The notes: generated by a model not told the origin, from the letters alone. A DNA stretch of 32,641 nt from Clostridium frigidicarnis (GCF_900111985.1 NZ_FOKI01000035.1:1-32641), one strand, 5' to 3'; positions 24,076-32,010 are shown, counted from the first letter of the stretch. Numbers and translations are program-made.

Positions 24076-24753
24076 ATGAAAAAGGTATTGAGTTTCATAT
24101 TAATATTTTTAAGTTTAGTATCTTCAACTGCTTTTGCAAAGACTGAAAAAAAGTTTGAATTGCCACCATTAAAATATGATTACAATGCTTTAGAACCATA
24201 CATAGATGAAAGAACTATGATGATACATCACGATAAGCACCATAGAGCATATGTAGATAATTTAAATAAGGCCTTGGAAAAATATCCTAAATATTATAAT
24301 TTTACACTTGAAGAGCTGATAAAATCTTTAGATAGTTTACCGAAAGAAATACAAGAACCAGTAAAAAATAATGCTGGAGGAGATTATAATCATACGTTTT
24401 TCTGGGACATCATGACTCCAGAAAAAGATATGAAGCCTAATGGGGAATTGTTAAAGGCTATAGAAAAAGAATTTTCATCATTAGATAATTTTAAGAAAGA
24501 ATTTGGAAATGCTGCTTTAAATAGATTTGGTTCAGGATGGGCGTGGCTTGTAAAAGATAGTAATGGCAATCTTAAAATAATAAGCACAGCTAATCAAGAT
24601 ACACCTGTTGCTTTAGATTTGAAACCTATATTGGCACTAGATGTATGGGAACATGCATATTACTTAAAATATCAAAATAGAAGAGGGGAATATATAGATA
24701 ATTGGTGGAATGTTGTTAACTGGAACAAAGCTGAAGAACTATATAAAGAATAA
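24076..24753 (+). CDS. Exported superoxide dismutase (Mn/Fe type)
   Basis: It disproportionates superoxide. The 225-aa protein begins with a clear signal peptide (MKKVLSFILIFLSLVSSTAFA, cleavage likely after residue 21), so the enzyme should act outside the cytoplasmic membrane. Metal ligands are all present: His51 (IHHDKHHRAYV), His106 (GGDYNHTFFW), Asp189 and His193 (LDVWEHAYYL). Gly in the GGDYNH segment and Gln174 in ANQDTP are the arrangement usual for Mn-using enzymes, but metal use cannot be fixed from sequence. A hydrophilic linker (KTEKKFELPP) follows the signal. It precedes a lipoprotein gene by 39 bp on the same strand, so the two may be co-transcribed as a cell-surface pair. Confidence 0.95.
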   Translation: MKKVLSFILIFLSLVSSTAFAKTEKKFELPPLKYDYNALEPYIDERTMMIHHDKHHRAYVDNLNKALEKYPKYYNFTLEELIKSLDSLPKEIQEPVKNNAGGDYNHTFFWDIMTPEKDMKPNGELLKAIEKEFSSLDNFKKEFGNAALNRFGSGWAWLVKDSNGNLKIISTANQDTPVALDLKPILALDVWEHAYYLKYQNRRGEYIDNWWNVVNWNKAEELYKE

Positions 24754-24792
24754 TTTATGAAAATAGAGTTATAAATTAAGGAGAGATTAAGC

Positions 24793-25344
24793 ATGTATAT
24801 GAAAAAAGTCAATGTTTTAATAAGTATATTAATAATGTGCATTAGTTTAACAGCATGTACTTCAAAGGAACCTAATAATCCTAATGTACCTAATCCTCCA
24901 ATTGAAAAAGGAGGACCTATAAATCCACCACAGGCAGTAAAAACAAAAGTATTTGAAAAAGACAAAGAAGAGTTATTTAGTTATCAAGGTGGAGAATATG
25001 CTTTATCATTTTATGGAGCACATAAATATATAGATTCAAATAATACATCATCTATGAATAACTGGGTTTGTATAGAATATAAATATAAGAATGTTGATAT
25101 AAACCAAGATATAGAAATTACACCTAGTAGTTTCGTGGTGAAGGATCAAGGTAACACGGTTTTAGAGTTTACATCTAACTATGAAGGTGGAGAATCTCCT
25201 ATGGCAATATCAAAAGGAAAAGATAAAACTGTAAAAATGATTTATAAAGCGGAAAAACCAGTAACGAAGGTTAATGTTACATTTAGAGGTGTAGAGAATA
25301 ATGAGGATTTAGGAAGTATAGAGCTATCTATAAATGAAGATTAA
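24793..25344 (+). CDS. Lipoprotein, DUF4352-like
   Basis: This 183-aa protein has a lipoprotein signal (MYMKKVNVLISILIMCISLTAC), with lipobox LTAC making Cys22 the lipidated residue. A Pro/Asn-rich tether follows (NNPNVPNPP), then a beta-rich immunoglobulin-like domain: NWVCIEYKYKNVDIN, ITPSSFVVKDQGNTV, PMAISKGKDKTVKMIYK and VTKVNVTFRG. This pattern resembles the DUF4352 extracellular domain found in many Firmicutes lipoproteins. Function unknown. AAGGAGAG lies about 9 nt ahead of the first ATG (24793); the second Met at codon 3 is also possible. It follows the exported superoxide dismutase gene and ends at a strong bidirectional terminator. Confidence 0.88.
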   Translation: MYMKKVNVLISILIMCISLTACTSKEPNNPNVPNPPIEKGGPINPPQAVKTKVFEKDKEELFSYQGGEYALSFYGAHKYIDSNNTSSMNNWVCIEYKYKNVDINQDIEITPSSFVVKDQGNTVLEFTSNYEGGESPMAISKGKDKTVKMIYKAEKPVTKVNVTFRGVENNEDLGSIELSINED

Positions 25345-25466
25345 TAATAAATTTGTCTAATGAAAATAGAAGAATAAGCGTTGGCAAACTATCAGATAAA
25401 CAGTAAGAGTTCTTAGTTAAAAAACGTTACTTCTACTAAAAATTAAATATTTATTTTTTTATCTAA

Positions 25467-25524
25467 AAAAGTGAGGGTTAAGCGTTAGCAATCTGCTAGT
25501 TTGCGTTGCTTAACCCTCGCTTTT
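25467..25524. terminator. Bidirectional terminator between the lipoprotein and methyltransferase genes
   Basis: AAAAGTGAGGGTTAAGC (25467-25483) pairs with GCTTAACCCTCGCTTTT (25508-25524), with T-rich tails on both strands. The two genes converge here. The loop repeats part of a sequence seen at about 25376 (AAGCGTTGGCAAACT). Confidence 0.85.
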
Positions 25525-25550
25525 GTTTAGATGAATTTCTATTTTAGTAT

Positions 25551-26606
25551 TTACTTAAATGGATTGTATATAGTAGCAGCATTTAGCATTGCATTCATGT
25601 TTTCTACAGGAGTACCAGTTGGTAAGTCACAACCAGTATTAAGTAGAAACCCATTTGGACTATCCCAAGCTTTATCAATGCATTTCTTAGCATCTTTCAT
25701 AACATCTTCTTCTGTACCATATCTCATTATATCCACAGGACTGACATTTCCGATTAAGCATACTTTATCACCTATAAGTTTTTTTGCTTCTGCTAAATCT
25801 TCTATATTATCAATACTGAAACAGTCACATCCAGTTTCAACCACCATATCCCACAAATCTTTACTTTTACCACATATATGTATAGCTGCACTTGAACCAG
25901 TCTTTGAAATAACTTTTTCTTGTATTCTCTTTACATAAGGAAAAGAAAATTTTTCGTATAATCCTTTGCTTATTAATGTAGTAGATGAAACTGGATCTGG
26001 TATACAAAAACTTACCCCTAGTTTAGAAGCTTCATCTATAATGTTCAATAAAGACTGTGTAACTATTTCTAATAGTTCATGAACCTTATCAGGACGTCTT
26101 AATGCTCCTTTTAATAAGGTTTTTGTACCAACAACAGATGCCGCTGAACTAAAAGGACCGGCTATAGAAAGTCCAACATCAACAAATTCACCCAATTCTT
26201 TTTGATCGATTGCTAAACCTTTTAAAACAGTAGGTATTCTACCATCTTTTAAAGGATTTATAGGTTTTAGTTTACTTACATCATCTAAACTTGATATTGC
26301 AGGTTTGTTTAAATATGCTATACCATAATCAGGATAAGCAATTTCAGCTCCTAAAGCCTCAGCAATACCATGCAATGTAATAGAAAGTCCAGCACCATCT
26401 TGGTTAAATTTTTTGAATAATTCTATATCTAGCTTGGCTAAAAGTTCTGGAGAATGATAGTAATCCTTTGTTTTCACATTAATAAATCCAGCCATAGCTG
26501 GACCAAACATAAGACCACAAGGATATCTATCTAAAGATTGTCTTTTTTTATATGCCTCACTTCTCTCTCTTGGAGTCATAGCAGTTCTGATAAAATTTCT
26601 GTCCAT
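25551..26606 (-). CDS. MtaA/UroD-family corrinoid methyltransferase-like protein
   Basis: This 351-aa protein belongs to the uroporphyrinogen decarboxylase/MtaA superfamily. The HxC...C zinc site of the methyltransferase branch is present: His243 and Cys245 in IHICG, and Cys326 in NTGCDLP. That zinc activates a thiol acceptor (coenzyme M in methanogens). Other family features are GPAMAGF near residue 36, GPFSSAASVVG near 150 and PGG-like NVSPVDIMRYG. True haem-pathway UroD lacks this zinc site, so haem synthesis is unlikely. No corrinoid protein or substrate-specific methyltransferase gene is adjacent, so the methyl donor and acceptor are unknown. It is monocistronic, with AGGGGGAAT ahead of the ATG, and divergent from the aro operon. 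Confidence 0.87.
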   Translation of the reverse strand: MDRNFIRTAMTPRERSEAYKKRQSLDRYPCGLMFGPAMAGFINVKTKDYYHSPELLAKLDIELFKKFNQDGAGLSITLHGIAEALGAEIAYPDYGIAYLNKPAISSLDDVSKLKPINPLKDGRIPTVLKGLAIDQKELGEFVDVGLSIAGPFSSAASVVGTKTLLKGALRRPDKVHELLEIVTQSLLNIIDEASKLGVSFCIPDPVSSTTLISKGLYEKFSFPYVKRIQEKVISKTGSSAAIHICGKSKDLWDMVVETGCDCFSIDNIEDLAEAKKLIGDKVCLIGNVSPVDIMRYGTEEDVMKDAKKCIDKAWDSPNGFLLNTGCDLPTGTPVENMNAMLNAATIYNPFK

Positions 26607-26930
26607 ATGATTATTCCCCCTAATATGTTGTTTATAAAGTGATTCTTTAAAAATAAATTATTACTCACACATATTACTATAATAGTTAAACACAATAAGT
26701 TTAAGGTATTTTCAACAAGAATCAGATATTTGTATATAAGATTAATTCTGTATAGAAAAAACGAATATATGATACAGAATCTATTTAAAATAGGTAGTAG
26801 ATTTCAGCGGATATAAATAAAATTTAATATTGAACTAAATTAATATATTATGTTAATAATAATTACATTAGAGTTATAATTATTAAAAGAAACAATTAAA
26901 TTAAGAGTTTAAATGTATATAAATTAATAT
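26607..26930. other. Divergent promoter region between the methyltransferase gene and the aro operon
   Basis: About 320 bp of very A+T-rich sequence without an ORF. Promoters for both directions must lie here, but the A+T bias gives many partial matches and I do not single one out. No strong palindrome is evident. The aroB leader begins at its right edge. Confidence 0.5.
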
Positions 26931-26931
26931 A

Positions 26932-26999
26932 GGGCATGGCAACTGATACACACAACATCGTAAGAAGATGGGGTGTTGCAAGTGGTAGCCATTAGATAA
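26932..26999 (+). ncRNA. Structured aroB leader, possible cis-regulatory RNA
   Basis: ATGGC (26936-26940) pairs with GCCAT (26988-26992). Inside, ACAC-AA-CATC (26950-26959) pairs with GATG-GG-GTGT around the loop GTAAGAA, leaving an AA/GG internal loop. The 3' edge GTGGTAGCCATTAGATAAAT is nearly the same as in the leader of the ABC1 gene, and the aroB ribosome site GGAGG follows at 27009. The placement suggests control of translation or transcript stability. I recognise no known class; it lacks T-box Stem I features and a terminator. Confidence 0.45.
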
Positions 27000-27019
27000 A
27001 TTTTATTTGGAGGAACAAC

Positions 27020-28081
27020 ATGAAAACTTTAAATATCAATCTAAAGGATAAAAACTATAAAATATTAATAGGAAAGGGATTAAGAAATAAAATAAAGAAT
27101 ATATTAGATGAAAATTTTAAGTTCAAAAAAGTTGCTATCATAACTGATGAAAATGTATATAAGATTTATGGTAAAGAGATTAAACAACAACTTTTAAGTG
27201 GTAATAAAAAGGTTGAATTTATAATTCTTAAACCAGGAGAGAAAACCAAATCATTTAATATATTGACAGAAGTTTATAATAAGCTATTAGATTTTAAAAT
27301 TACTAGAAGTGATTTAATAATTGCACTAGGTGGAGGAGTAATAGGAGATCTAGCAGGCTTTGTAAGTGCGACTTTTTTAAGAGGAATAAAATTTATACAG
27401 ATACCAACAACTCTTTTAGCTCAAGTAGATAGTAGCATTGGAGGAAAAGTTGCAGTAGATTTAGATAAGGGCAAGAATTTAGTTGGAGCATTTTATCACC
27501 CAGAGCTTGTAATAATAGATGTTGATGTGCTAAATTCCCTAGATAATAGAGTTTTTTATGATGGAATGGCAGAAGTAATAAAGTATGGATGCATAAGAGA
27601 TGAAAAATTATTTAATACTTTAATGAGTTTTAATTGTAAAAATGATTTGATCAATTCTATGGAAGATATTATTTATACATGTTGTGATATAAAAAGGCAA
27701 TTTGTTGAAAATGATGAGAAAGATACTGGAGAGAGAATGATTCTTAATTTTGGACATACAATAGGGCATGCTATAGAAAAATATTATAACTATGAAAAAT
27801 ATACTCATGGTGAATCTGTTGCCATAGGAATGTATTTAATTACAAAATTAAGTGAGTATAAAGGTTATACAGATATAAATGAAAGTAATAAAATCAAGAA
27901 AATTTTAATTAAGTATAATTTGCCATGCGATATAAACCTTGAAAAATTTGATGATCTTTTAGAAACTATCTCTTTGGATAAAAAGAATTTGGATAATGTA
28001 CTTAATTTAATATTATTAAACAAAATAGGAGATGCAAAAATAGTTAAGAGTAGTTTAGAGTTTTTTCAAGAGGTGAAGTAA
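27020..28081 (+). CDS. aroB: 3-dehydroquinate synthase
   Basis: This is the second shikimate-pathway step: conversion of DAHP to 3-dehydroquinate, using NAD and a divalent metal (Zn or Co). The 353-aa protein shows the NAD-binding GGGVIGDLAGFVSATFLRGI (near residue 105), the IPTTLLAQVDSSIGGKVAVD segment with the catalytic Lys (near 135), and metal-binding residues in AEVIKYG and NFGHTIGHAIEKY (near 245), plus HGESVAIGM. GGAGG lies 6 nt ahead of the ATG. It is the first gene of the operon and is preceded by a structured leader. Its stop overlaps the aroA start by 1 nt (TAATG), giving translational coupling. Confidence 0.97.
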   Translation: MKTLNINLKDKNYKILIGKGLRNKIKNILDENFKFKKVAIITDENVYKIYGKEIKQQLLSGNKKVEFIILKPGEKTKSFNILTEVYNKLLDFKITRSDLIIALGGGVIGDLAGFVSATFLRGIKFIQIPTTLLAQVDSSIGGKVAVDLDKGKNLVGAFYHPELVIIDVDVLNSLDNRVFYDGMAEVIKYGCIRDEKLFNTLMSFNCKNDLINSMEDIIYTCCDIKRQFVENDEKDTGERMILNFGHTIGHAIEKYYNYEKYTHGESVAIGMYLITKLSEYKGYTDINESNKIKKILIKYNLPCDINLEKFDDLLETISLDKKNLDNVLNLILLNKIGDAKIVKSSLEFFQEVK

Positions 28082-29361
28082 TGAGTTTTTTAAAAATAAA
28101 TCCAAAACAATTAAATGGAGAAGTTAAAATACCACCATCTAAAAGTATGGCGCATAGAGCAATAATTTGTGCCTCATTAAGTAATGGGGTAAGTAATATA
28201 ACTAATGTGGATTTTTCAGAGGATATAATAGCAACCATAAATGCTATGGAAGCTCTAGGAACTGTAATCAATATGAAAGATAATACTATTACTGTGGATG
28301 GAAGAAATACACTTAAAAATAATGGCGGAGTTATAGATTGTAACGAGTCTGGATCAACATTAAGGTTTTTAGTACCAATATCAATAATTAATAAAAATAA
28401 AATAAAGTTTATAGGAAGAGGAAATTTAGGAAAAAGACCTCTTGATACATATTACAAAATTTTTGATGATATAGGGGTTAAATATTCATTTAATAATGAA
28501 AAACTTGATTTATCTATAGATGGGAAGTTAACTAGTGGCGATTTTTATATGGAAGGTAATATAAGTTCGCAATTTATAAGTGGACTTTTATTTTCATTAC
28601 CACTATTAAGTGGGGATTCTAGAATTATAATAACAAAAGAAATGGAGTCAAAGGGATACATTGACTTAACAATATCAATGTTAAAAACTTTTGGGATTGA
28701 TATTAAAAATAATGATTACAAGGAATTTATAATAAAAGGAAATCAAAGATATATAAGTAGGGATTATGAAGTTGAGGGAGATTACTCACAAGCTGCTTTC
28801 TTTTTATGTGCAGGGGCTATTGGTAGCGATGTAAAGTGTTTAGGTTTAGATGATAATTCTCTTCAAGGAGATAAAGAAATTTTAAGTATATTAGAGCAGT
28901 TTGGTGCTAAAGTTATAAAAGAAGGTGATGGTTTAAAAGTAATAGGAAATAAACTAAAAGCTTCAATAATAGATGGTTCTCAGTGTCCAGACATAATTCC
29001 AGTAGTTTCAGTAGTTGCGGCCTTAAGTGAAGGGACCACAACAATAAACAACATTGGTAGATTAAGAATAAAAGAGTGCGATAGATTGGCAGCAATAAGT
29101 AAAGAATTAAATAAAATAGGGGCAAAAGTAGATGAACTAGAAGATGGGTTAATAATACATGGAGTTAATAGATTTAAGGGGGGGAATGTAGAAAGTTTTG
29201 ATGATCATAGAATAGCTATGGCATTAGCAATTGCATCTACAAAATGTATTGAACCATTAATATTAAAAAGCCCTTATTGTATAAAAAAATCTTACCCTGG
29301 ATTTTTTAATGATTTTAAGTATTTAGGAGGGGATTTAAATGAGTGGAATATGGGGGAATAA
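28081..29361 (+). CDS. aroA: EPSP synthase (3-phosphoshikimate 1-carboxyvinyltransferase)
   Basis: It joins shikimate 3-phosphate and phosphoenolpyruvate. The 426-aa protein shows the substrate-binding PPSKSMAHRAIICASL (near residue 18), ESGSTLRFLVP (near 90), GDYSQAAFFLCAG, the RLRIKECDRLAA segment and DHRIAMALAIA near the C-terminus. The Gly-rich PEP site reads GSTLRF with SKSMAHR, which is not the plain E. coli (class I) pattern; many clostridial enzymes are of this divergent type. It overlaps aroB by 1 nt and aroC by 23 nt, so the genes are tightly coupled. Confidence 0.97.
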   Translation: MSFLKINPKQLNGEVKIPPSKSMAHRAIICASLSNGVSNITNVDFSEDIIATINAMEALGTVINMKDNTITVDGRNTLKNNGGVIDCNESGSTLRFLVPISIINKNKIKFIGRGNLGKRPLDTYYKIFDDIGVKYSFNNEKLDLSIDGKLTSGDFYMEGNISSQFISGLLFSLPLLSGDSRIIITKEMESKGYIDLTISMLKTFGIDIKNNDYKEFIIKGNQRYISRDYEVEGDYSQAAFFLCAGAIGSDVKCLGLDDNSLQGDKEILSILEQFGAKVIKEGDGLKVIGNKLKASIIDGSQCPDIIPVVSVVAALSEGTTTINNIGRLRIKECDRLAAISKELNKIGAKVDELEDGLIIHGVNRFKGGNVESFDDHRIAMALAIASTKCIEPLILKSPYCIKKSYPGFFNDFKYLGGDLNEWNMGE

Positions 29362-30409
29362 ATTTAAAATATCTATATTTGGGGAATCTCATGGTGCAGC
29401 CATAGGAGTAACTATAGATGGATTGCCTAGTGGATTAAAAATAAATCTTAATAATATAGAAAATGAAATGGAGAGAAGAGCACCAGGTAGGAACTCTATA
29501 TCAACCTCAAGAAAAGAAAGTGATAAATTTGAAATAATTAGTGGATTTTTTAATGGATATACAACAGGAACACCACTTACGGCAATCATAAGAAATAATG
29601 ATAAAAAATCTAAAGATTATTTAATGTTATCTCATGTTATGAGACCAAGTCATGGAGATTATAGTGGATTTTTAAAATATAATGGCTTTAACGATTATAG
29701 AGGTGGAGGACACTTTTCAGGTAGAATCACAGCTCCAATAGTTCTAGCTGGAGCCATAGCAAAAGAAATTTTAAGAAATAAAGGCATTGAAATTGTAAGT
29801 CGAATAAAATCAATAAAAAATATAAGTGATGAAGAAATAGATATATGTAATCCACCTATGGATAAATTATTATTGCTTAAAAACAAAGGGTTAGCAGTAT
29901 TAAATGATGAAAATGCAAGTCTTATGAAAGAAGAGATACTTAATGCAAAGAAACAAGGAGATTCTGTTGGAGGAGTAATCCAATGTATAATAAATGGATT
30001 AAGTGGTGGTGTAGGCGAGCCATTTTTTGATTCATTAGAAAGTACCATTGCACATTTAGCATTTTCAGTTCCAGCAGTTAAGGGAATTGAATTTGGAAGA
30101 GGCTTTGATATAACTAAATTTAATGGGTCGCAGATTAATGATGAGTATTATTATGATGGAGAAGTTGTTAAAGCATCAAGCAACAACAATGGAGGAATCG
30201 TTGGTGGTATAACTAATGGGATGCCAATTTCATTTAATGTAGCAATAAAGCCGACGGCATCAATATTAAAGGAACAAAATACTGTAGATATTAAAGAAAA
30301 GATTAATACAAAATTAGCTATAGAGGGAAGGCATGACCCATGTATAGTACAAAGAGCTATTCCTGTAATAGAAGCAATAAGTGCTATAGCTATTGCTGAA
30401 CTTATATAG
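29339..30409 (+). CDS. aroC: Chorismate synthase
   Basis: This is the last shikimate-pathway step: trans-elimination of phosphate from EPSP to give chorismate, needing reduced FMN. The 356-aa protein shows FGESHGAAIGVTIDGLPSG (residues 11-29), RRAPGRNSISTSRKESD, the RPSHGDYSG segment, YRGGGHFSGRITA, and the C-terminal GRHDPCIVQRAIPVIEA. All flavin- and substrate-binding motifs are intact. The gene begins inside the 3' end of aroA, with AGGAGGGG ahead of the ATG. No separate flavin reductase is nearby. Confidence 0.97.
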   Translation: MSGIWGNKFKISIFGESHGAAIGVTIDGLPSGLKINLNNIENEMERRAPGRNSISTSRKESDKFEIISGFFNGYTTGTPLTAIIRNNDKKSKDYLMLSHVMRPSHGDYSGFLKYNGFNDYRGGGHFSGRITAPIVLAGAIAKEILRNKGIEIVSRIKSIKNISDEEIDICNPPMDKLLLLKNKGLAVLNDENASLMKEEILNAKKQGDSVGGVIQCIINGLSGGVGEPFFDSLESTIAHLAFSVPAVKGIEFGRGFDITKFNGSQINDEYYYDGEVVKASSNNNGGIVGGITNGMPISFNVAIKPTASILKEQNTVDIKEKINTKLAIEGRHDPCIVQRAIPVIEAISAIAIAELI

Positions 30410-30424
30410 ATAAGGGGGAGCTTT

Positions 30425-30859
30425 ATGAAAATAATGGTTATTAATGGTCCTAATTTAAATATGTTAGGAATAAGAGAAAAAAACATATATGGGACTAAAA
30501 GTTATGATGGAATATGTAATGAAATAAAGATAAAAGCTGAAGAAAAAAATCATGATATAGATATTTTTCAAAGTAATATTGAAGGTGAAATTATAAATTT
30601 AATACATAAGGCATATTTTGAAAAGTATGATGGGATAATTATAAATCCAGGAGCATATACTCATTATTCAATAGCAATTTATGATGCTTTAAAATCTATA
30701 GATATTAAAGTTATAGAGGTGCATTTAAGTAATATACATCAAAGGGAGGAGTTTAGACATAAATCTGTTACGGCTCCAGCATGTATAGGTCAAATATGTG
30801 GTTTTGGACATTATGGCTATATTCTAGCAATAGATGCGCTGGAGAATTATACAGATTAA
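30425..30859 (+). CDS. aroQ: 3-dehydroquinate dehydratase, type II
   Basis: It dehydrates 3-dehydroquinate to 3-dehydroshikimate, step three of the pathway. The 144-aa length and motifs fit the small type II enzyme: GPNLNMLGIRE (residues 8-18) with the catalytic Tyr22 in NIYG, NPGAYTHYSIAIYDAL (near 78), EVHLSNIHQREEFRHKSV with the catalytic His (near 100), and GFGHYGYILAIDAL at the end. It starts 15 nt after aroC with AAGGGGGAG as ribosome site and closes the operon at a terminator. aroE, aroK and DAHP synthase genes are not in the window. Confidence 0.97.
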   Translation: MKIMVINGPNLNMLGIREKNIYGTKSYDGICNEIKIKAEEKNHDIDIFQSNIEGEIINLIHKAYFEKYDGIIINPGAYTHYSIAIYDALKSIDIKVIEVHLSNIHQREEFRHKSVTAPACIGQICGFGHYGYILAIDALENYTD

Positions 30860-30864
30860 AAGGG

Positions 30865-30899
30865 AAACCCCTTTAAGAATGTTTATTAAAGGGGTTTTA
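30865..30899 (+). terminator. Terminator of the aro operon
   Basis: AAACCCCTTTAA (30865-30876) pairs with TTAAAGGGGTTT (30886-30897), followed by T residues, right after aroQ. Confidence 0.85.
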
Positions 30900-30913
30900 T
30901 TAAATTAGGGATA

Positions 30914-30987
30914 TTAAGGCACATTCAGAAAATAACAAGTCAGTATACATGGCATTTTTGACTTGTTATTTTCTTTTATGTGCCTAA
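30914..30987. repeat. Palindromic repeat family A, full ends
   Basis: A 74-bp palindrome with both ends intact: TTAAGGCACATTC on the left and TATGTGCCTAA on the right. Inner arms AAATAACAAGTCA and TGACTTGTTATTTT pair fully. The centre (GTATACATGGCATTTT) matches the right-side sequence of the long copy at 31709, unlike the copies at 5409 and 7656. It abuts the stop codon of the AIM24-family gene and can serve as a hairpin between the converging genes. Confidence 0.8.
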
Positions 30988-31674
30988 CTATTTTTCGGAA
31001 GCCATGGGCATATATTGAGCTATTTTACCGGCTAAATTTCCTACTGGCATACTTTGAACATATACTTTTCCAGGACCAGTTAATGTAGTTAGGAATAAAC
31101 CTTCACCACCAAAAAGTACATTTTTAAAGCCTTTAACCATTTCTATATCAAAATTAACTGATGGTTCAAACATGGCAACATTGCCAGTATCAACTTTAAG
31201 TTTTTGACCAGGCATTAAATTGATTTCTTCTACATGGCCATCAAATTCTAGGAACACTATTCCAGGGCCAGTTATCTTTTGAAGGATAAATCCCTCACCA
31301 CCAAAAAATCCCGTGGAAAGTTTTTTCTTAAAATAAATTTCTAAAGAAAGTGAAGTGCTTCCAGCTAAGAAAGAACCTTTTTGACAAATTACAGATTCAT
31401 TATTATCTAAATGTCTAGCAATAAGTTTACCAGGGAAACTTGATGGAAAAGCTATTGTTCCCATATCAACAGAACAAGTATAAGTATTTAAAAAGAATGT
31501 TTCACCAGAAAACATTCTAGATAGTCCACCCATAAGCCCACCCTTCATATTTGTATCCATTTTAAAATTATCACTCATCCATCCCATTGCTCCAGATTCA
31601 GTTATTAGTGATTCACCTTCGGTAAGTTCACAAATTACTACTGGGAAAGCATCACCTTTAATTGAGTAATGCAT
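30988..31674 (-). CDS. AIM24/TIGR00266-family protein
   Basis: This 228-aa beta-rich protein belongs to the AIM24 (TIGR00266) family, conserved in many bacteria and named for a yeast mitochondrial protein. Its biochemical role is not established. Family features seen: an N-terminal VVICELTEGESLITESGAMGWMS; the Gly-rich GGLMGGLSRMFSGETFFLNTYT near residue 45; then repeated strand-turn units rich in Gly and Pro, such as PGKLIARHL, GPGIVFLEFDGHVEEINLMPGQ and GGEGLFLTTLTGPGKVYVQSMP. No signal peptide or membrane helix is seen. The ATG at 31674 is preferred over an in-frame TTG at 31683, because AAGGATTG lies just ahead of it. It is flanked on both sides by palindromic repeat copies. Confidence 0.9.
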   Translation of the reverse strand: MHYSIKGDAFPVVICELTEGESLITESGAMGWMSDNFKMDTNMKGGLMGGLSRMFSGETFFLNTYTCSVDMGTIAFPSSFPGKLIARHLDNNESVICQKGSFLAGSTSLSLEIYFKKKLSTGFFGGEGFILQKITGPGIVFLEFDGHVEEINLMPGQKLKVDTGNVAMFEPSVNFDIEMVKGFKNVLFGGEGLFLTTLTGPGKVYVQSMPVGNLAGKIAQYMPMASEK

Positions 31675-31708
31675 ATATATCAATCCTTTCTATAATTGGC
31701 ATAAAATA

Positions 31709-31872
31709 TTAGGCACATTCAAAAAATAACAAGTCAGTATGTTAGTCTATTTCGTATCATACTGCGTCAGTAATATTAGCCCATAGCCTTTACTATGAAC
31801 TAATATTACCTCCTTGTTTGGCACGAAATATACATGGCATCTTTACTTGTTAGTTTCTTTCATGTGCCTTAA
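31709..31872. repeat. Palindromic repeat family A, long form with nested stems
   Basis: The outer ends are TTAGGCACATTC and ATGTGCCTTAA, next inner AACAAGTCA-type arms. Unlike the short copies it contains about 75 extra bases with three further nested perfect stems: ATTTCGT/ACGAAAT (31749-31755, 31823-31829), GTAATATTAG/CTAATATTAC (31770-31779, 31800-31809) and CATAG/CTATG (31782-31786, 31793-31797). The left part matches the copies at 5409 and 7656, the right part the copy at 30914. The rest of the gap (31873-32010) holds nothing I can support. Confidence 0.75.
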
Positions 31873-32010
31873 CTAAACAAGAATCATACTATTAATAATA
31901 TTATAGTCAGTTAAATCTTAAAATAGCATTAAATAATCTTAAATTAGTATTAAATACTAATATTTGAATAAATTAATATAGTGATTAGTGTAATCATAAG
32001 CAAAAAACTA

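Noticed and set aside
24672-24965. Minus-strand frame across the end of the dismutase gene and start of the lipoprotein gene
   Set aside because: It is antisense to two well-supported genes, has no ribosome site and no recognisable domain.
25374-25410. Partial duplicate of the terminator loop sequence (AAGCGTTGGCAAACT)
   Set aside because: It is similar to the loop at 25481-25505 but short and imperfect; too little to call a repeat or a site.
25551-26606. Haem-pathway uroporphyrinogen decarboxylase (hemE)
   Set aside because: The HxC...C zinc site belongs to the MtaA/methyltransferase branch, and no other haem genes are nearby.
26932-26999. T-box or c-di-GMP riboswitch in front of aroB (because of GTGGTA and GGTAGCC)
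   Set aside because: The leader is only about 70 nt, lacks Stem I, a terminator, and the conserved c-di-GMP core such as CGCAAAGCC. It is reported only as an unassigned structured leader.
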